Shown: positions 8,338 to 16,782 of the stretch, piece after piece
How positions within the stretch are numbered: the first letter of the stretch is position 1
How the letters are laid out: every line of letters begins with the position of its first letter
Source of the DNA: Bradyrhizobium sp. BR13661
Lineage (GTDB): Bacteria > Pseudomonadota > Alphaproteobacteria > Rhizobiales > Xanthobacteraceae
Assembly: GCF_029892425.1 (NCBI RefSeq)
Contig: NZ_JARXWB010000007.1
Location: 62,001 to 126,000 of the forward strand
Direction: 5' to 3'
DNA length: 64,000 nt
Notes under the pieces: generated by a model
What the model was told of the DNA's origin: nothing
Seen by the model: the letters and a program-made list of their open reading frames with translations, nothing else
Databases searched by the model: none
Made by a program: the position numbers and the translations under genes

Positions 8338-8882
8338 CGCTTCCGCCCCTGACCGATCGGGATGACGTTGCCGATCTGCTTCCGCAAGGTCTGGTTCTCC
8401 TTCTCCAGTTCGCGGATCCTGTCGGTTGCCTTCTTCAGGTCGAGCAGGGTGGCCGCATATTCGAGTTCAGCTTCGGCATAACGCTGCTTCACCTCGTCGG
8501 TCTCGGCGCGCGCGGCCACCGCCTTCGCGGTGACCTTGCTCCGGATCGCCGCGACGTTGCCCGGGGATACCTTGCCGATCCTCTCCAACCAGGATTTGAC
8601 GTCCCTGTTCAGGGACGCGATGCCGGAACGGCTCGTCTTTCCGAAGTAGGCGGGGCTGAGCTTCGCCACGGCCAAGACGGTCTGTTGCGTGACCTTGCCG
8701 TCCCGGCTTTCGGGATAGATCCCGTCGTTCGCGATCATGGCCTTCTCGATGCTGGTCATCGCGGCGGCGATACGGTCCCGGGCGCCGGCATGTCGTTGGG
8801 CCGCGACCTTCCTGCCTTCGATCGAGACTTGAGCGCCGTGCTCGGACGTCGCTCTTTTCGGGGCCGGCGTCTTGGCGCTCAT
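8334..8882 (-). CDS. TnpC/GmtX-like accessory protein: HTH region plus coiled coil
   Basis: 182 residues from the ATG at 8882, which forms an ATGA overlap with the stop of the upstream recombinase (8879-8882); the longer frame to 8951 is rejected for that reason. A basic N-terminus precedes a likely HTH (KVTQQTVLAVAKLSPAYFGK, then SLNRDVKSWLERIGKV). The C-terminal ~65 residues are a coiled coil (LLDLKKATDRIRELEKENQT) with a basic end. Its position directly after the recombinases, its size and its layout match the third protein of Tn554-like trios (TnpC) and similar accessory proteins, but sequence similarity to them was not tested. Confidence 0.5.
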   Translation of the reverse strand: MSAKTPAPKRATSEHGAQVSIEGRKVAAQRHAGARDRIAAAMTSIEKAMIANDGIYPESRDGKVTQQTVLAVAKLSPAYFGKTSRSGIASLNRDVKSWLERIGKVSPGNVAAIRSKVTAKAVAARAETDEVKQRYAEAELEYAATLLDLKKATDRIRELEKENQTLRKQIGNVIPIGQGRKR

Positions 8883-10894
8883 GCTCGCGTCTCCCAGAGG
8901 GTGCGCAGGTCCGGGTGCGCGGACAGCATTTGGATGCGAACGTCCTCCCATCTGCCGAGCTCCGAAACGATGATGCCGTCGAGATGGGCGACGAGCATGC
9001 TCTCCCCGGCGGACTGCGCGTGCGCCCGTTCATACGCAAGGGAGGCCAGAGCCTCGTTGCAGTCCCGTTTGGCTCGGGCCATCTCGAGCCGATGGTCGCA
9101 GTTGGTTCGGCACGTGGCGGGATCCGGCGCACCGCGCCCGCGCGTGCATGGTCCGAACTGGTTGACGCCTTTCGTGCAGATGACGCCGGGCCGCACCATC
9201 GACCACGTTCTGGCGTCGAAGGTCAGCACCTCGATCGTTTCGTGCATCGACGCCGTGCCGAATTCGGTGTCGCCTCGGCGCATGGCCATGGCCAGCAACC
9301 CCTCCTGCAGCGGGACGGCGGCCGGACCCGACGTGAGACCTTCGATGGTTTCCTCGACGGCCTGACCCGAGACCGCGAAGGTGTATTCCCTAGCGACCTT
9401 CAGGGCGCGTTCGACGACGTCCGGATCCGAGCACATGTAGGTCAGCACCATCTCGAAATTCGCGTGACCCAGCAGGTCCAGTAGGACTTGAGGCGCGCTC
9501 ATGATGGAGGTGGCGATCAGCCGCGCCACGGTGTGCCGCCAGCGGTGAAGATGCGCGCGATCGGCGCCGGTGAGATGGGAAAGCCCTAAGAATTCGACCG
9601 CGCTGACGAGAGGTTCGGTCAGGTTCAGGAGGGGCTGACCGACCTTCGCTCCGCCGAAAAGCATGGTCCAAAGGTGGTCGGTGCCCGCGGGCCTGAGGCT
9701 GCGCGAAAGCTTCTGCTGGATGACGAGTGCGCGGACCGCGACGGGATGCAGCGGCCAGTCGCGGGGAGCGCCGCCGATCTGGCCGACCATCTTGTAGGTC
9801 CGCGAGTGGAAGCGGTCTCCGCTCGTTTGAAGCTCGGTGTCCTTCGCGCCTGCGATCTCGCTCTGCCGGGCAGCGGTGCAGAATGCCACCAAGGAGACCA
9901 CTAGAGCCTGGATCAGGCTGATGACCCTGTTGAAATCCTTCATGTGCCGGGGCGGCCAGGCCTCGGAAGGCCCGTTTTGATAGTGAAGTGAAAAGGGAAG
10001 GGCCTTGATCGGGGAACCGTTACTGTCGCGCCAGTCGAAGTCGTTCAAGGCCTTCGAACGGGCTTCGATCGCCGTGGGATGCGCCGACGACATCTCGAGT
10101 TCCGCGGGGAGATTGCGAAGCGTCAACCAAAGGTCGATCGCTTGCTCCGCCAGATTATCGATGATCCATATGGCGGCACCGATGAATCGCGACACGAACT
10201 CGTCGGAGAAGCTTTGCCAGTTGCTTTCCTCGACGGACTCAGCCTTGAGCAGTTCGGGGGCGCCGCGCACGACCTCCTCGATGGTGGGCGCGTCCGCGGC
10301 TTCCTGCGGCCGTTCGTAGATGCGGGGCCAGTCCGAGATGATCCCGCGGCGGCCGGCGTCGATCAGGGTATCGACGATTCGGAGGATGGTCTTCCGCGAA
10401 TGGTCGGTTCGCCCGATGTCGGGAAACATCCGTGTCAGAAGGATGGGAGCGGTGAGATCTCCGAAGACGGGGACTGGCGACGGCATGTTGTCGAACTGCC
10501 ATCTGGCGATCCTCAGCAGATGGCCGGAGTAGGAGATCCACGTGGTCGGACTGTATTGGCCGACGCCCCGGTACATCATGAGCGGCAGCCAGAGGGCCAG
10601 TAGTGCGCGACGGATGGCCTCGTCGCGCATGAGAGCCGCTGCCGGTTCGGCCGGCACGCCCGCCTCCGACGGATCCAAGGTGAAGAACGAGGCGCGCCGC
10701 GTGGCCCCGGGAGGAAACCACCATTCGGGCATGACGAGCTTCGGAGAGTTGAGCGGACAGCCGGGAAAGATCTCAAGCCACTGAAGCTCGTTCCAGTCCT
10801 TTTCCGCGAGGTATTTGAAGTCTCCCAGATCGGACAGGGTTCTCGATCGCCAGGCGAGCGGAACGACGAATTCAGTAGCTGGGGTAGGTGTCAT
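8879..10894 (-). CDS. Tyrosine recombinase (large, Cys-rich C-terminus), third of trio
   Basis: 671 residues. The C-terminal half holds the full tyrosine-recombinase set: Arg in FCTAARQSEIAG, the HxxR box in HLHRWRHTVARL, a Gly-His in LLGHANFEM, and a Tyr in VLTYMCSDP. Beyond the catalytic domain is a Cys/His cluster (GVICTKGVNQFGPCT, then CRTNCDHRLEMA) that could bind zinc, a feature also seen in large Tn554 TnpB-like recombinases. The N-terminal ~330 residues are a long helical DNA-binding region. It starts 23 bases inside the preceding recombinase gene. It is expected to cut and rejoin element ends through a 3'-phosphotyrosine link. Confidence 0.8.
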   Translation of the reverse strand: MTPTPATEFVVPLAWRSRTLSDLGDFKYLAEKDWNELQWLEIFPGCPLNSPKLVMPEWWFPPGATRRASFFTLDPSEAGVPAEPAAALMRDEAIRRALLALWLPLMMYRGVGQYSPTTWISYSGHLLRIARWQFDNMPSPVPVFGDLTAPILLTRMFPDIGRTDHSRKTILRIVDTLIDAGRRGIISDWPRIYERPQEAADAPTIEEVVRGAPELLKAESVEESNWQSFSDEFVSRFIGAAIWIIDNLAEQAIDLWLTLRNLPAELEMSSAHPTAIEARSKALNDFDWRDSNGSPIKALPFSLHYQNGPSEAWPPRHMKDFNRVISLIQALVVSLVAFCTAARQSEIAGAKDTELQTSGDRFHSRTYKMVGQIGGAPRDWPLHPVAVRALVIQQKLSRSLRPAGTDHLWTMLFGGAKVGQPLLNLTEPLVSAVEFLGLSHLTGADRAHLHRWRHTVARLIATSIMSAPQVLLDLLGHANFEMVLTYMCSDPDVVERALKVAREYTFAVSGQAVEETIEGLTSGPAAVPLQEGLLAMAMRRGDTEFGTASMHETIEVLTFDARTWSMVRPGVICTKGVNQFGPCTRGRGAPDPATCRTNCDHRLEMARAKRDCNEALASLAYERAHAQSAGESMLVAHLDGIIVSELGRWEDVRIQMLSAHPDLRTLWETRA

Positions 10895-12845
10895 GGATCC
10901 TTGCCTCTCCGTTGACGAATTTCGACGTCCATGCCTCGACGTGCCGCCGGACTTCCTCGGCGTCGAAGTGCTCCAGCGTGGCCTCGATCGAGGAGAATTC
11001 GTCCTCGAACGACGAACCGAGCCACGCAGCGAGCGGGATTTGGCGCCGGATCTGGATCAGTTCGGCGTAGGCGCGGGCGAGGAGCCCCAGGCTGTCGGCG
11101 AAGACCATGCCGTGACTGCATCCCGTGCATCGCTGGACGCGGCACAGTGAGCCTGGCCGGTGGTCCGGCGCGATCTCGCGCGGAGGGGACGTAGGATCCA
11201 GGCAACCCATCCCGAGGCGCGTCCTCTGCCGAACGTCGTTGAGCCGCCGCTCCTGCTCCTCGGTGATCGCGCCATGTTCGATGAGGATCCGCAGTCGCGT
11301 CGGGTCGATGATGCGCCCCTCCACGATCTCGCCGAAGACCGCCGCCTGGAGTTTGCGCACCTCGCCTTCGCTGTGCATGCGGTAGAGCACGGACTTCAGG
11401 TAGTGACGGAGCGTCGAGAGGTTCTGGTGCTGCGCCGCGAGCTGGGTGAGGAGGACGTGAAAACCGCTCTTGATGTAGGCGTACCCGATCCACGCGTCCC
11501 TGGCGTCGGACGTGGTCAGATTGTTGAGCTCGGGATAGCGGTCCAGGAGGTTGTGACGACGTGCCACCTCGCGCGCGATCTTTCCGAAGCGCGACGCGTC
11601 CGAGTGCTCCAGAGCGATCACCTCTCCGATGTGTCTCGCTGTCAGGAAGAGCCAAGGCGAACGGACGGTCGCTTCTAGTCGCGCGACTTCGGCCGCCCCC
11701 TCGTCGGTGGGATTCTCGGACTGCAGCGATTTGGCGCGGCCGAGGTCGACCTCGACGGAATTCCGGAGGACCTTTGTCTTTTCTATTACATACAGAAGTA
11801 ACTGGTACGGGTGCCATTCCGGCTTGGTCATCGAAAGGGTGAACTGGTGGCGCTCGCTGCGAGCCTTCCACGAATGGATCACCGCGAACGCGGGATTCTG
11901 GGGATGGGGTTCGAACCATCTCTCCGGACGCGACACGTCGATCGAAAGGGCGGTCGAAAGATTCCATCCCGTCGTCAGCAAGAACAGCCAAAGAAAGATG
12001 ATGATGTCGTGGTAGCCCGGGTGCTGCCAGCGAAGCGCTGCCGTCCATCCCTTTTCGGCGCGCTCACCCATGAGGGGAGCGAGGTATCGGGGCCCCGGGC
12101 CGGGATGGCGGACAAGGGACCAGTACATGCCGAGTTCCTTGAGATCGTCTCGCGTCGGGAGCACGTCCGACGTCGCTTGACGAACCAGCCACGCGCGATT
12201 GCGCGGCTCGGCCCAATGATCGTCGGCGTTTGTTCCGCGTTCCAGCGGTCCGCCGAGGTCTGCGAGCGCCGCGCCTTCCCGCCACATCGCCTTGATTTCG
12301 CGGGCCTCGGACTTGAGAGCGTTGTACAAGGCGCGGGCGGCCTCGCGGCCGAGAAGCTGCTCTTGAACGACGTCGTCCTTCATCCGGGCGGGCCAGAACT
12401 TCTTGGGACGGGAGTGCCTCAGGCACATGGCATCGATGACGGACTTCGCGCGGCCGTAGGCAAGCTGATGGTCGGGGCCCAGCCAGTCGATAAGCGCCAA
12501 TCCGTGAGCGTCGGTGACGTCATCGAGCCGCGTGACGTCGCGTCCCCCTTTTGCAGCGTCCGCATCCAGAAAGCGGAAGAGCACGCGCAGTCCCCAGCGC
12601 CATTGGCTTAACGTCGGAAGCCGGGGTTGTTCGGCCTCGACCATCTCGGCAAATTCGCGTGCGAACTGCGGCCGTCCAGCGAAGTCGCCGCCCCAGACAT
12701 GCCTGCTTCTTTCGGGCAGGTTTTCAAGCAGGCCGCCTTCCGCGAATTCCCGCAGATCGACTTCATGGCGTTCTCCATTGTCGAACTTGATGGAGAACCT
12801 GAGCGGGTCGGACTCGTCCGTCTCGATGACGCGGATTTCGGTCAC
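10872..12845 (-). CDS. Large tyrosine-recombinase-like protein, second of trio, apparently degenerate
   Basis: 657 residues from a GTG at 12845: GGAGG lies just upstream and the start forms a GTGA overlap with the previous stop, so the frame's extension to 12986 is rejected. The fold resembles its neighbours. However, the position of the first catalytic Arg reads LLTTGWNLSTALSID, without the usual R, and the HxxR box appears as TTSDARDAW. A Tyr remains in NLSTLRHYLKS. A C-terminal Cys cluster (SLCRVQRCTGCSHG) mirrors that of the third recombinase. It may be a structural or DNA-binding partner in a hetero-oligomer rather than a strand-cutting enzyme. Confidence 0.7.
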   Translation of the reverse strand: MTEIRVIETDESDPLRFSIKFDNGERHEVDLREFAEGGLLENLPERSRHVWGGDFAGRPQFAREFAEMVEAEQPRLPTLSQWRWGLRVLFRFLDADAAKGGRDVTRLDDVTDAHGLALIDWLGPDHQLAYGRAKSVIDAMCLRHSRPKKFWPARMKDDVVQEQLLGREAARALYNALKSEAREIKAMWREGAALADLGGPLERGTNADDHWAEPRNRAWLVRQATSDVLPTRDDLKELGMYWSLVRHPGPGPRYLAPLMGERAEKGWTAALRWQHPGYHDIIIFLWLFLLTTGWNLSTALSIDVSRPERWFEPHPQNPAFAVIHSWKARSERHQFTLSMTKPEWHPYQLLLYVIEKTKVLRNSVEVDLGRAKSLQSENPTDEGAAEVARLEATVRSPWLFLTARHIGEVIALEHSDASRFGKIAREVARRHNLLDRYPELNNLTTSDARDAWIGYAYIKSGFHVLLTQLAAQHQNLSTLRHYLKSVLYRMHSEGEVRKLQAAVFGEIVEGRIIDPTRLRILIEHGAITEEQERRLNDVRQRTRLGMGCLDPTSPPREIAPDHRPGSLCRVQRCTGCSHGMVFADSLGLLARAYAELIQIRRQIPLAAWLGSSFEDEFSSIEATLEHFDAEEVRRHVEAWTSKFVNGEARIHDTYPSY

Positions 12846-14083
12846 GAAGCATCCTCCGAGTTCAGGTAATCGTGCCACCCTGCGGCAAGCTGTGAGAGGC
12901 CGGTGCTGGTGATGATCCAGCGGAGATAGAGTTCGGTCGTCTTTTCCGAGACGTGGCCGAACTGGCTCCGGATCATGTCTAGCCAATGCTTCGAGCGGTC
13001 GCGGATCCAGCCGATGCCCATCCCTGCGATGGTGGAGCGGGCTGCTTTGGCTTCGTTTTCGAGCGCGTAGAGGACTAGGTAGCAGGCATGCGCGTGCCTT
13101 GCGTGGTGGGTGGTCCAGCCTTCCGGGCGGGGTTCTACTTCGTGGAATATCTTCCAGATCGTGTCGCCGCTCAGCGGCGTCCCCGCGTGCTCCCCTGAAT
13201 CGGAAAGGAAGAGGCGGTCGGTCCTGCGGCCCGTCCTCTTGAAGTATCGATAGGCGTAGGTCGCGCGTTTCGGCAGCCAGGCACGCACCACGATGGCGAA
13301 CGCAATCGGAACTCTGATGCTTCGAGGTTTGCCGCCTTTGGTGCCGTCCAGCAGGCGCATGCTTACGAACGCGTCGCCGGCGCGGATCGCGGCGTCGATC
13401 TTATCTTCGCTCGGCCAGTGGGACAGCTTGACTTGGGCGATTTCCTGCTTGCGCGCGCCGGTCTCGAGAGCGAAGCGGCTGACCAACTGCTTCGCTTCGC
13501 CTCGACGCACCCTGACCGCGGTGAGCCACGCCTTTATCTCCTCGGGCTTCGGCAGATGCCCGAGTTCGGGAGGAGAGACGGACGCCTTCGCGCGGCGAAC
13601 GCGGACGGTGATTGTCCTGACCTTCCCTCCGAAACGGCGTTCCTGCAGCCTCGTCTTGAATTCAAACGCCGGACGGAGCCCTTCGAGATGGGCCCAACGG
13701 AGGAAGTGGACGACTTCGTCGGTCCGACCGTTGGCGGTTTCGGGCTCCAGTTTTTCGCGCTTCTTCGACCACGCGCCGCTCAACTGGTCGTGCTGATAGC
13801 GGAGCACGTCGTCGTAGTCGACCGTGCGCCAATCCAACCCGCGCGAATCCGTCCACTTGGCGAAGTTGGCGAGCGAGTACGCGATCCTCCGCAGGGTGTT
13901 GAACGACGGCACGTCGCCGCGGTCCTCGAGAGGACGATAGGCCAGCGTTGCCCGCTCCCGCAGATAGCGGGAGTGATCTCGCATGTAGCGCAGGGCGCGG
14001 TCGAAGAGGACAGGAACGTCCTTGTATCTCGCGAAGCCCGCCTTGATTAGTTTTGCGGCATTGGGACGGAAAACGCTTGCCAT
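12842..14083 (-). CDS. Tyrosine recombinase/integrase, first of trio
   Basis: 413 residues. The N-terminal SAM-like core-binding region (NTLRRIAYSLANFAKWTDSRG, then DVLRYQHDQLSGAWSKK) precedes a catalytic domain with Arg in ALETGARKQEIAQ, the HxxR box in WTTHHARHAHACY, His in QFGHVSEKT and Tyr in TELYLRWI, so R-HxxR-H-Y appears complete. It is the first gene of the six-gene mobility operon and corresponds in size and position to TnpA of Tn554-like elements. The next gene starts on its stop codon (GTGA, 12842-12845). Confidence 0.85.
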   Translation of the reverse strand: MASVFRPNAAKLIKAGFARYKDVPVLFDRALRYMRDHSRYLRERATLAYRPLEDRGDVPSFNTLRRIAYSLANFAKWTDSRGLDWRTVDYDDVLRYQHDQLSGAWSKKREKLEPETANGRTDEVVHFLRWAHLEGLRPAFEFKTRLQERRFGGKVRTITVRVRRAKASVSPPELGHLPKPEEIKAWLTAVRVRRGEAKQLVSRFALETGARKQEIAQVKLSHWPSEDKIDAAIRAGDAFVSMRLLDGTKGGKPRSIRVPIAFAIVVRAWLPKRATYAYRYFKRTGRRTDRLFLSDSGEHAGTPLSGDTIWKIFHEVEPRPEGWTTHHARHAHACYLVLYALENEAKAARSTIAGMGIGWIRDRSKHWLDMIRSQFGHVSEKTTELYLRWIITSTGLSQLAAGWHDYLNSEDAS

Positions 14084-14188
14084 GTTCTCGGCCGTCGTCG
14101 GGCCGCACGCCGCCGTCCGCCGAATTGGGATCGGCGGTTGAGGTGGCGAACGAGTTGTCCGGAACTGTCAAACGAGCGACGAAGACGC

Positions 14189-14216
14189 TTGCCTATCGGA
14201 CCCCGTGGGCTAGAAT
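14189..14216 (+). promoter_or_regulatory. Candidate sigma-70-type promoter on the plus strand
   Basis: TTGCCT (14189-14194), a 16-base spacer and TAGAAT (14211-14216) resemble a housekeeping promoter. It fires away from the recombinase operon into a short stretch ending in two T-tracts and no plausible gene. Confidence 0.3.
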
Positions 14217-14221
14217 CCGAT

Positions 14222-14308
14222 CGTCAGGTGGTTCGGCGAAGCCTTCGGGTTTTTGACGGTCCATCGAGAGGGCGGTGCGCTTCCAACGGCGACCCGCCCT
14301 TTTTCTTT
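14222..14308 (+). ncRNA. Candidate small RNA divergent from the recombinase operon
   Basis: A transcript from the preceding promoter-like site would be about 85 nucleotides. It contains a small hairpin followed by T5 (CGAAGCCTTCGGGTTTTT, 14237-14254) and ends in an AGGGCGG/CCGCCCT stem (14269-14275 with 14294-14300) followed by TTTTCTTT, as expected of an intrinsic terminator. No good open frame lies in it. It would be an untranslated regulator of the element, which is speculative. Confidence 0.25.
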
Positions 14309-14501
14309 CCCGCGACTGCCTTCTCCTTTCTTGTGCCAGGTTATGGAACTTTCCGAAATCGCTCATACCGAAGGAATCGCTAAGAGTCGACCGTAAATTT
14401 TAGTCTAAATATCTGAAATGATTAACTAAAACAGACGAGTCCTTGAAAATTGCTTTCGTTGCGTCAACGGATTTTGCCGCTCCAAGGATTCGAATTTCGG
14501 C
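14309..14501. other. AT-richer spacer between cargo and mobility operon
   Basis: No gene is seen. The segment around 14380-14440 is unusually AT-rich for this window (TAAATTTTAGTCTAAATATC). It could hold the promoter of the minus-strand recombinase operon that begins at 14083, but no clear -35/-10 pair was found. Confidence 0.4.
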
Positions 14502-14759
14502 TCAGGGACCGTCCTTTTCGGCGGCGACGATGACCCTGCAGGCGTTTTCGACGACCGACCAAATGTCGCTCTCCAGGCTCCGACGTTCGACCACGCAGCT
14601 TGCCGAAGTCACGAGGAGACCGTCCCGGTTCTCGACGGAGCACACCTCGTACTCGCAGATCGAGTGGGATCCGGAGACCCGTTCGATGCGCATGGCGGCG
14701 AGCGGACGGCGCCGGCTCTCGTCTCCGTCCGGCACCTGGTCAATGGTAACTGCCAGCAT
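14502..14759 (-). CDS. Small protein downstream of the AAA/M41 gene, unknown
   Basis: 85 residues, starting 20 bases before the stop of the AAA/M41 gene and so probably translated from the same message. The sequence is globular-looking (HSICEYEVCSVENRDGLLV, then SVVENACRVIVAAEK) with three to four cysteines and no recognised domain. Its reality is supported by position and composition only; it would be the third member of the AAA unit. Confidence 0.4.
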   Translation of the reverse strand: MLAVTIDQVPDGDESRRRPLAAMRIERVSGSHSICEYEVCSVENRDGLLVTSASCVVERRSLESDIWSVVENACRVIVAAEKDGP

Positions 14760-16782
14760 GAGGCGGCCTCCAATCTGCGATGAGGATTTGATCTGCGGGG
14801 GTCCCGCACCGGTCGAAGATTGCGCGCGCCTCGTCGCCGTCGACGTGGCGCTGCTCCATCAGCAGCTCGGCGAGTTCGAGCAGGACGTGTCGGTTGACGC
14901 GCATGATGTCGAGCGCGCGGGTCTCAAGGCGCCGGAGGTCGCGCTCGACGGCGCGGCGGATACCGCGGTCCGCCCGGACCGCCTGCAGCGCGTTTTCCCA
15001 GCTTGCGAGGTAGGCGATGCTGTCGCCGAGACCGGCACTCGCGTGGAGGCCGGCGATCAAGCGGGTGGCGGTCGCGACGTCGCCTTGCTCGCCTCCGGAT
15101 CCCACGCCCTCCGCGGACAGAAAGATACGCTCGGCGGCTCGGCCGCACAGGTCCACGGTCACGTGATCTTCGATCGTTGCGCGCGTGAACTGGTCGTCGT
15201 CGGGAGGATCGATGTCCGTGCGCCCGAGCGAGATGCCGCGTTCGGATGCGGAGAGGGACAGCAGCGTCCCGTACCCCAGGGCCAGGCTGCCGATCGCGTG
15301 ACCGCTCTCATGGATGCAGATCCGGAACAGCTTCTCCATCGTCATCGGACTGGCGGGCAGCATGGCTGCCACCAGATCGTCGACGTGTAGTGCCCGATTT
15401 GCCTGGCGCGCGCTGCGCCGCGCGGTCTGAACGTGCCCCGCGATCTCGGCCGAGGTCAGCCGTTCTGCGATGCGGGCGGCGGCTTCGATGTCCGCTTCAC
15501 CGAGCGAGCCGCGCAAATGGTGGCGCAGAACGTTGGCGGCGCCGGCACGATCCTGTCGGCCCAGTTCGAGGATGCGCTCGAAACGGCCGGGGCGGCGCAG
15601 CGCGGCGTCGACGCCGGCGAGGTAGTTGGTCGCGGCGGCCAGGATAATGGCACCGCCTTCCGTTCCGTTGCTGGTCCGACGGGGGCCCGCGAGAGCCGTA
15701 TCCACCGAGAGCATGAACTCGGTGATTACAGGCCGCCAGTAGTCGGCCCCTCTTCTATCTAAGGTTGCACGATTGGGGAGGGCATCACACTCGTCCCATA
15801 AGACGCAGACCGGGCGGGGAGTACCGCCCGATCCGTCGCTGGTCGCAGCGCTCATCGCGGCGGCCTTTGCATAGACTTCGCGGATTCCTCGGATGACCTC
15901 GTCCAGGTGGGCGCTCTTCGTGAAAAGTTCGCTGATCGACATCGGCAGTATCGGAACCGAGCACGCGTCCATCACCAGCTTGATTCCGTAGGTCTTCCCG
16001 CAGCCAGGCTCGCTGTGGCACAGGAACGCGCGGCCGACGTCAGTCCATGGCAGCGACGAGGCGCGGTAGGCTTCCAGATCCCGTTTGAGCTCGAGACCAT
16101 ACGTCCTCAGAGGTCCGAGTTCGTGCGCGGCCTCGAGGTCGGGCAGACGTGCGGCGACCGTGGCGACGGGGCCGCGGTCGCGCGCCCTAGTCAGCCGCTC
16201 GACGATCGCTTCGGCGTCCGAGCCGGGGCGGAAGGCGGTGGCGATCTCGTCGAAATCCAGCCCGGCGCACACATTGTCGTCGGGCAGCTTTGCGCTGTCG
16301 CCGGTGAAGAGTTCTATCGCGCGCGACAGCGCCTTGCCGTTCAAGCCGGCGATGGAGATGGAATGGTCCGCAGCCGCGAGCAGCGCCGCCGGCAGGAGAT
16401 CGATGGATGGTGCGATCCCCACGGTGCAGCAGCCCCTGCCGAGCGCCGACGCGACCTCGTCGTTTCCGAGCGAGGATTTGTGCCGAAAGCGGTCGGTCCC
16501 GTCCCTCGCGATGCAGAACCACGACGATCGGCTCAGCGACGCGCAGAATCTCTCGGCCGGTTTCACCCACGCCGCGCTCGGCACGGTAAAGACGATCGCG
16601 AGATTCACCGAGTTTTCGAGGAGGGCGCGCTGCGCGGCGTCGAGCGTCGTCTCGAATACGGCGCGAAACAGGGCGAGCGGTGCCGACGGACGGCGGAAGG
16701 GAGACATCGCCGCGCGCTCCTCGGAGGCTTCCTCCGGAGCGGGCAGGTCGTCCTGGGGCTCCGGGTTGCTGGGCCGGATCAT
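14740..16782 (-). CDS. Soluble FtsH-like AAA+ protein with M41 metallopeptidase domain
   Basis: 680 residues from the ATG at 16782, which overlaps the upstream stop as ATGA (16779-16782); the open frame to 17319 is rejected. Residues 1-240 are a unique helical N-domain without the transmembrane helices of FtsH. The AAA module (~240-420) has an unusual Walker A, SEPGCGKT (257-264, Ser where Gly is normal), Walker B VLWDE (D330, E331), sensor-1-like LAAATN and arginine fingers in LRRPGRFER. The peptidase domain has HESGH (491-495) and a downstream Asp (D566, in EQGDVATAT) at the place of FtsH's third zinc ligand. It would unfold and degrade proteins with ATP. The context suggests a defence or regulatory role on the element. 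Confidence 0.75.
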   Translation of the reverse strand: MIRPSNPEPQDDLPAPEEASEERAAMSPFRRPSAPLALFRAVFETTLDAAQRALLENSVNLAIVFTVPSAAWVKPAERFCASLSRSSWFCIARDGTDRFRHKSSLGNDEVASALGRGCCTVGIAPSIDLLPAALLAAADHSISIAGLNGKALSRAIELFTGDSAKLPDDNVCAGLDFDEIATAFRPGSDAEAIVERLTRARDRGPVATVAARLPDLEAAHELGPLRTYGLELKRDLEAYRASSLPWTDVGRAFLCHSEPGCGKTYGIKLVMDACSVPILPMSISELFTKSAHLDEVIRGIREVYAKAAAMSAATSDGSGGTPRPVCVLWDECDALPNRATLDRRGADYWRPVITEFMLSVDTALAGPRRTSNGTEGGAIILAAATNYLAGVDAALRRPGRFERILELGRQDRAGAANVLRHHLRGSLGEADIEAAARIAERLTSAEIAGHVQTARRSARQANRALHVDDLVAAMLPASPMTMEKLFRICIHESGHAIGSLALGYGTLLSLSASERGISLGRTDIDPPDDDQFTRATIEDHVTVDLCGRAAERIFLSAEGVGSGGEQGDVATATRLIAGLHASAGLGDSIAYLASWENALQAVRADRGIRRAVERDLRRLETRALDIMRVNRHVLLELAELLMEQRHVDGDEARAIFDRCGTPADQILIADWRPPHAGSYH

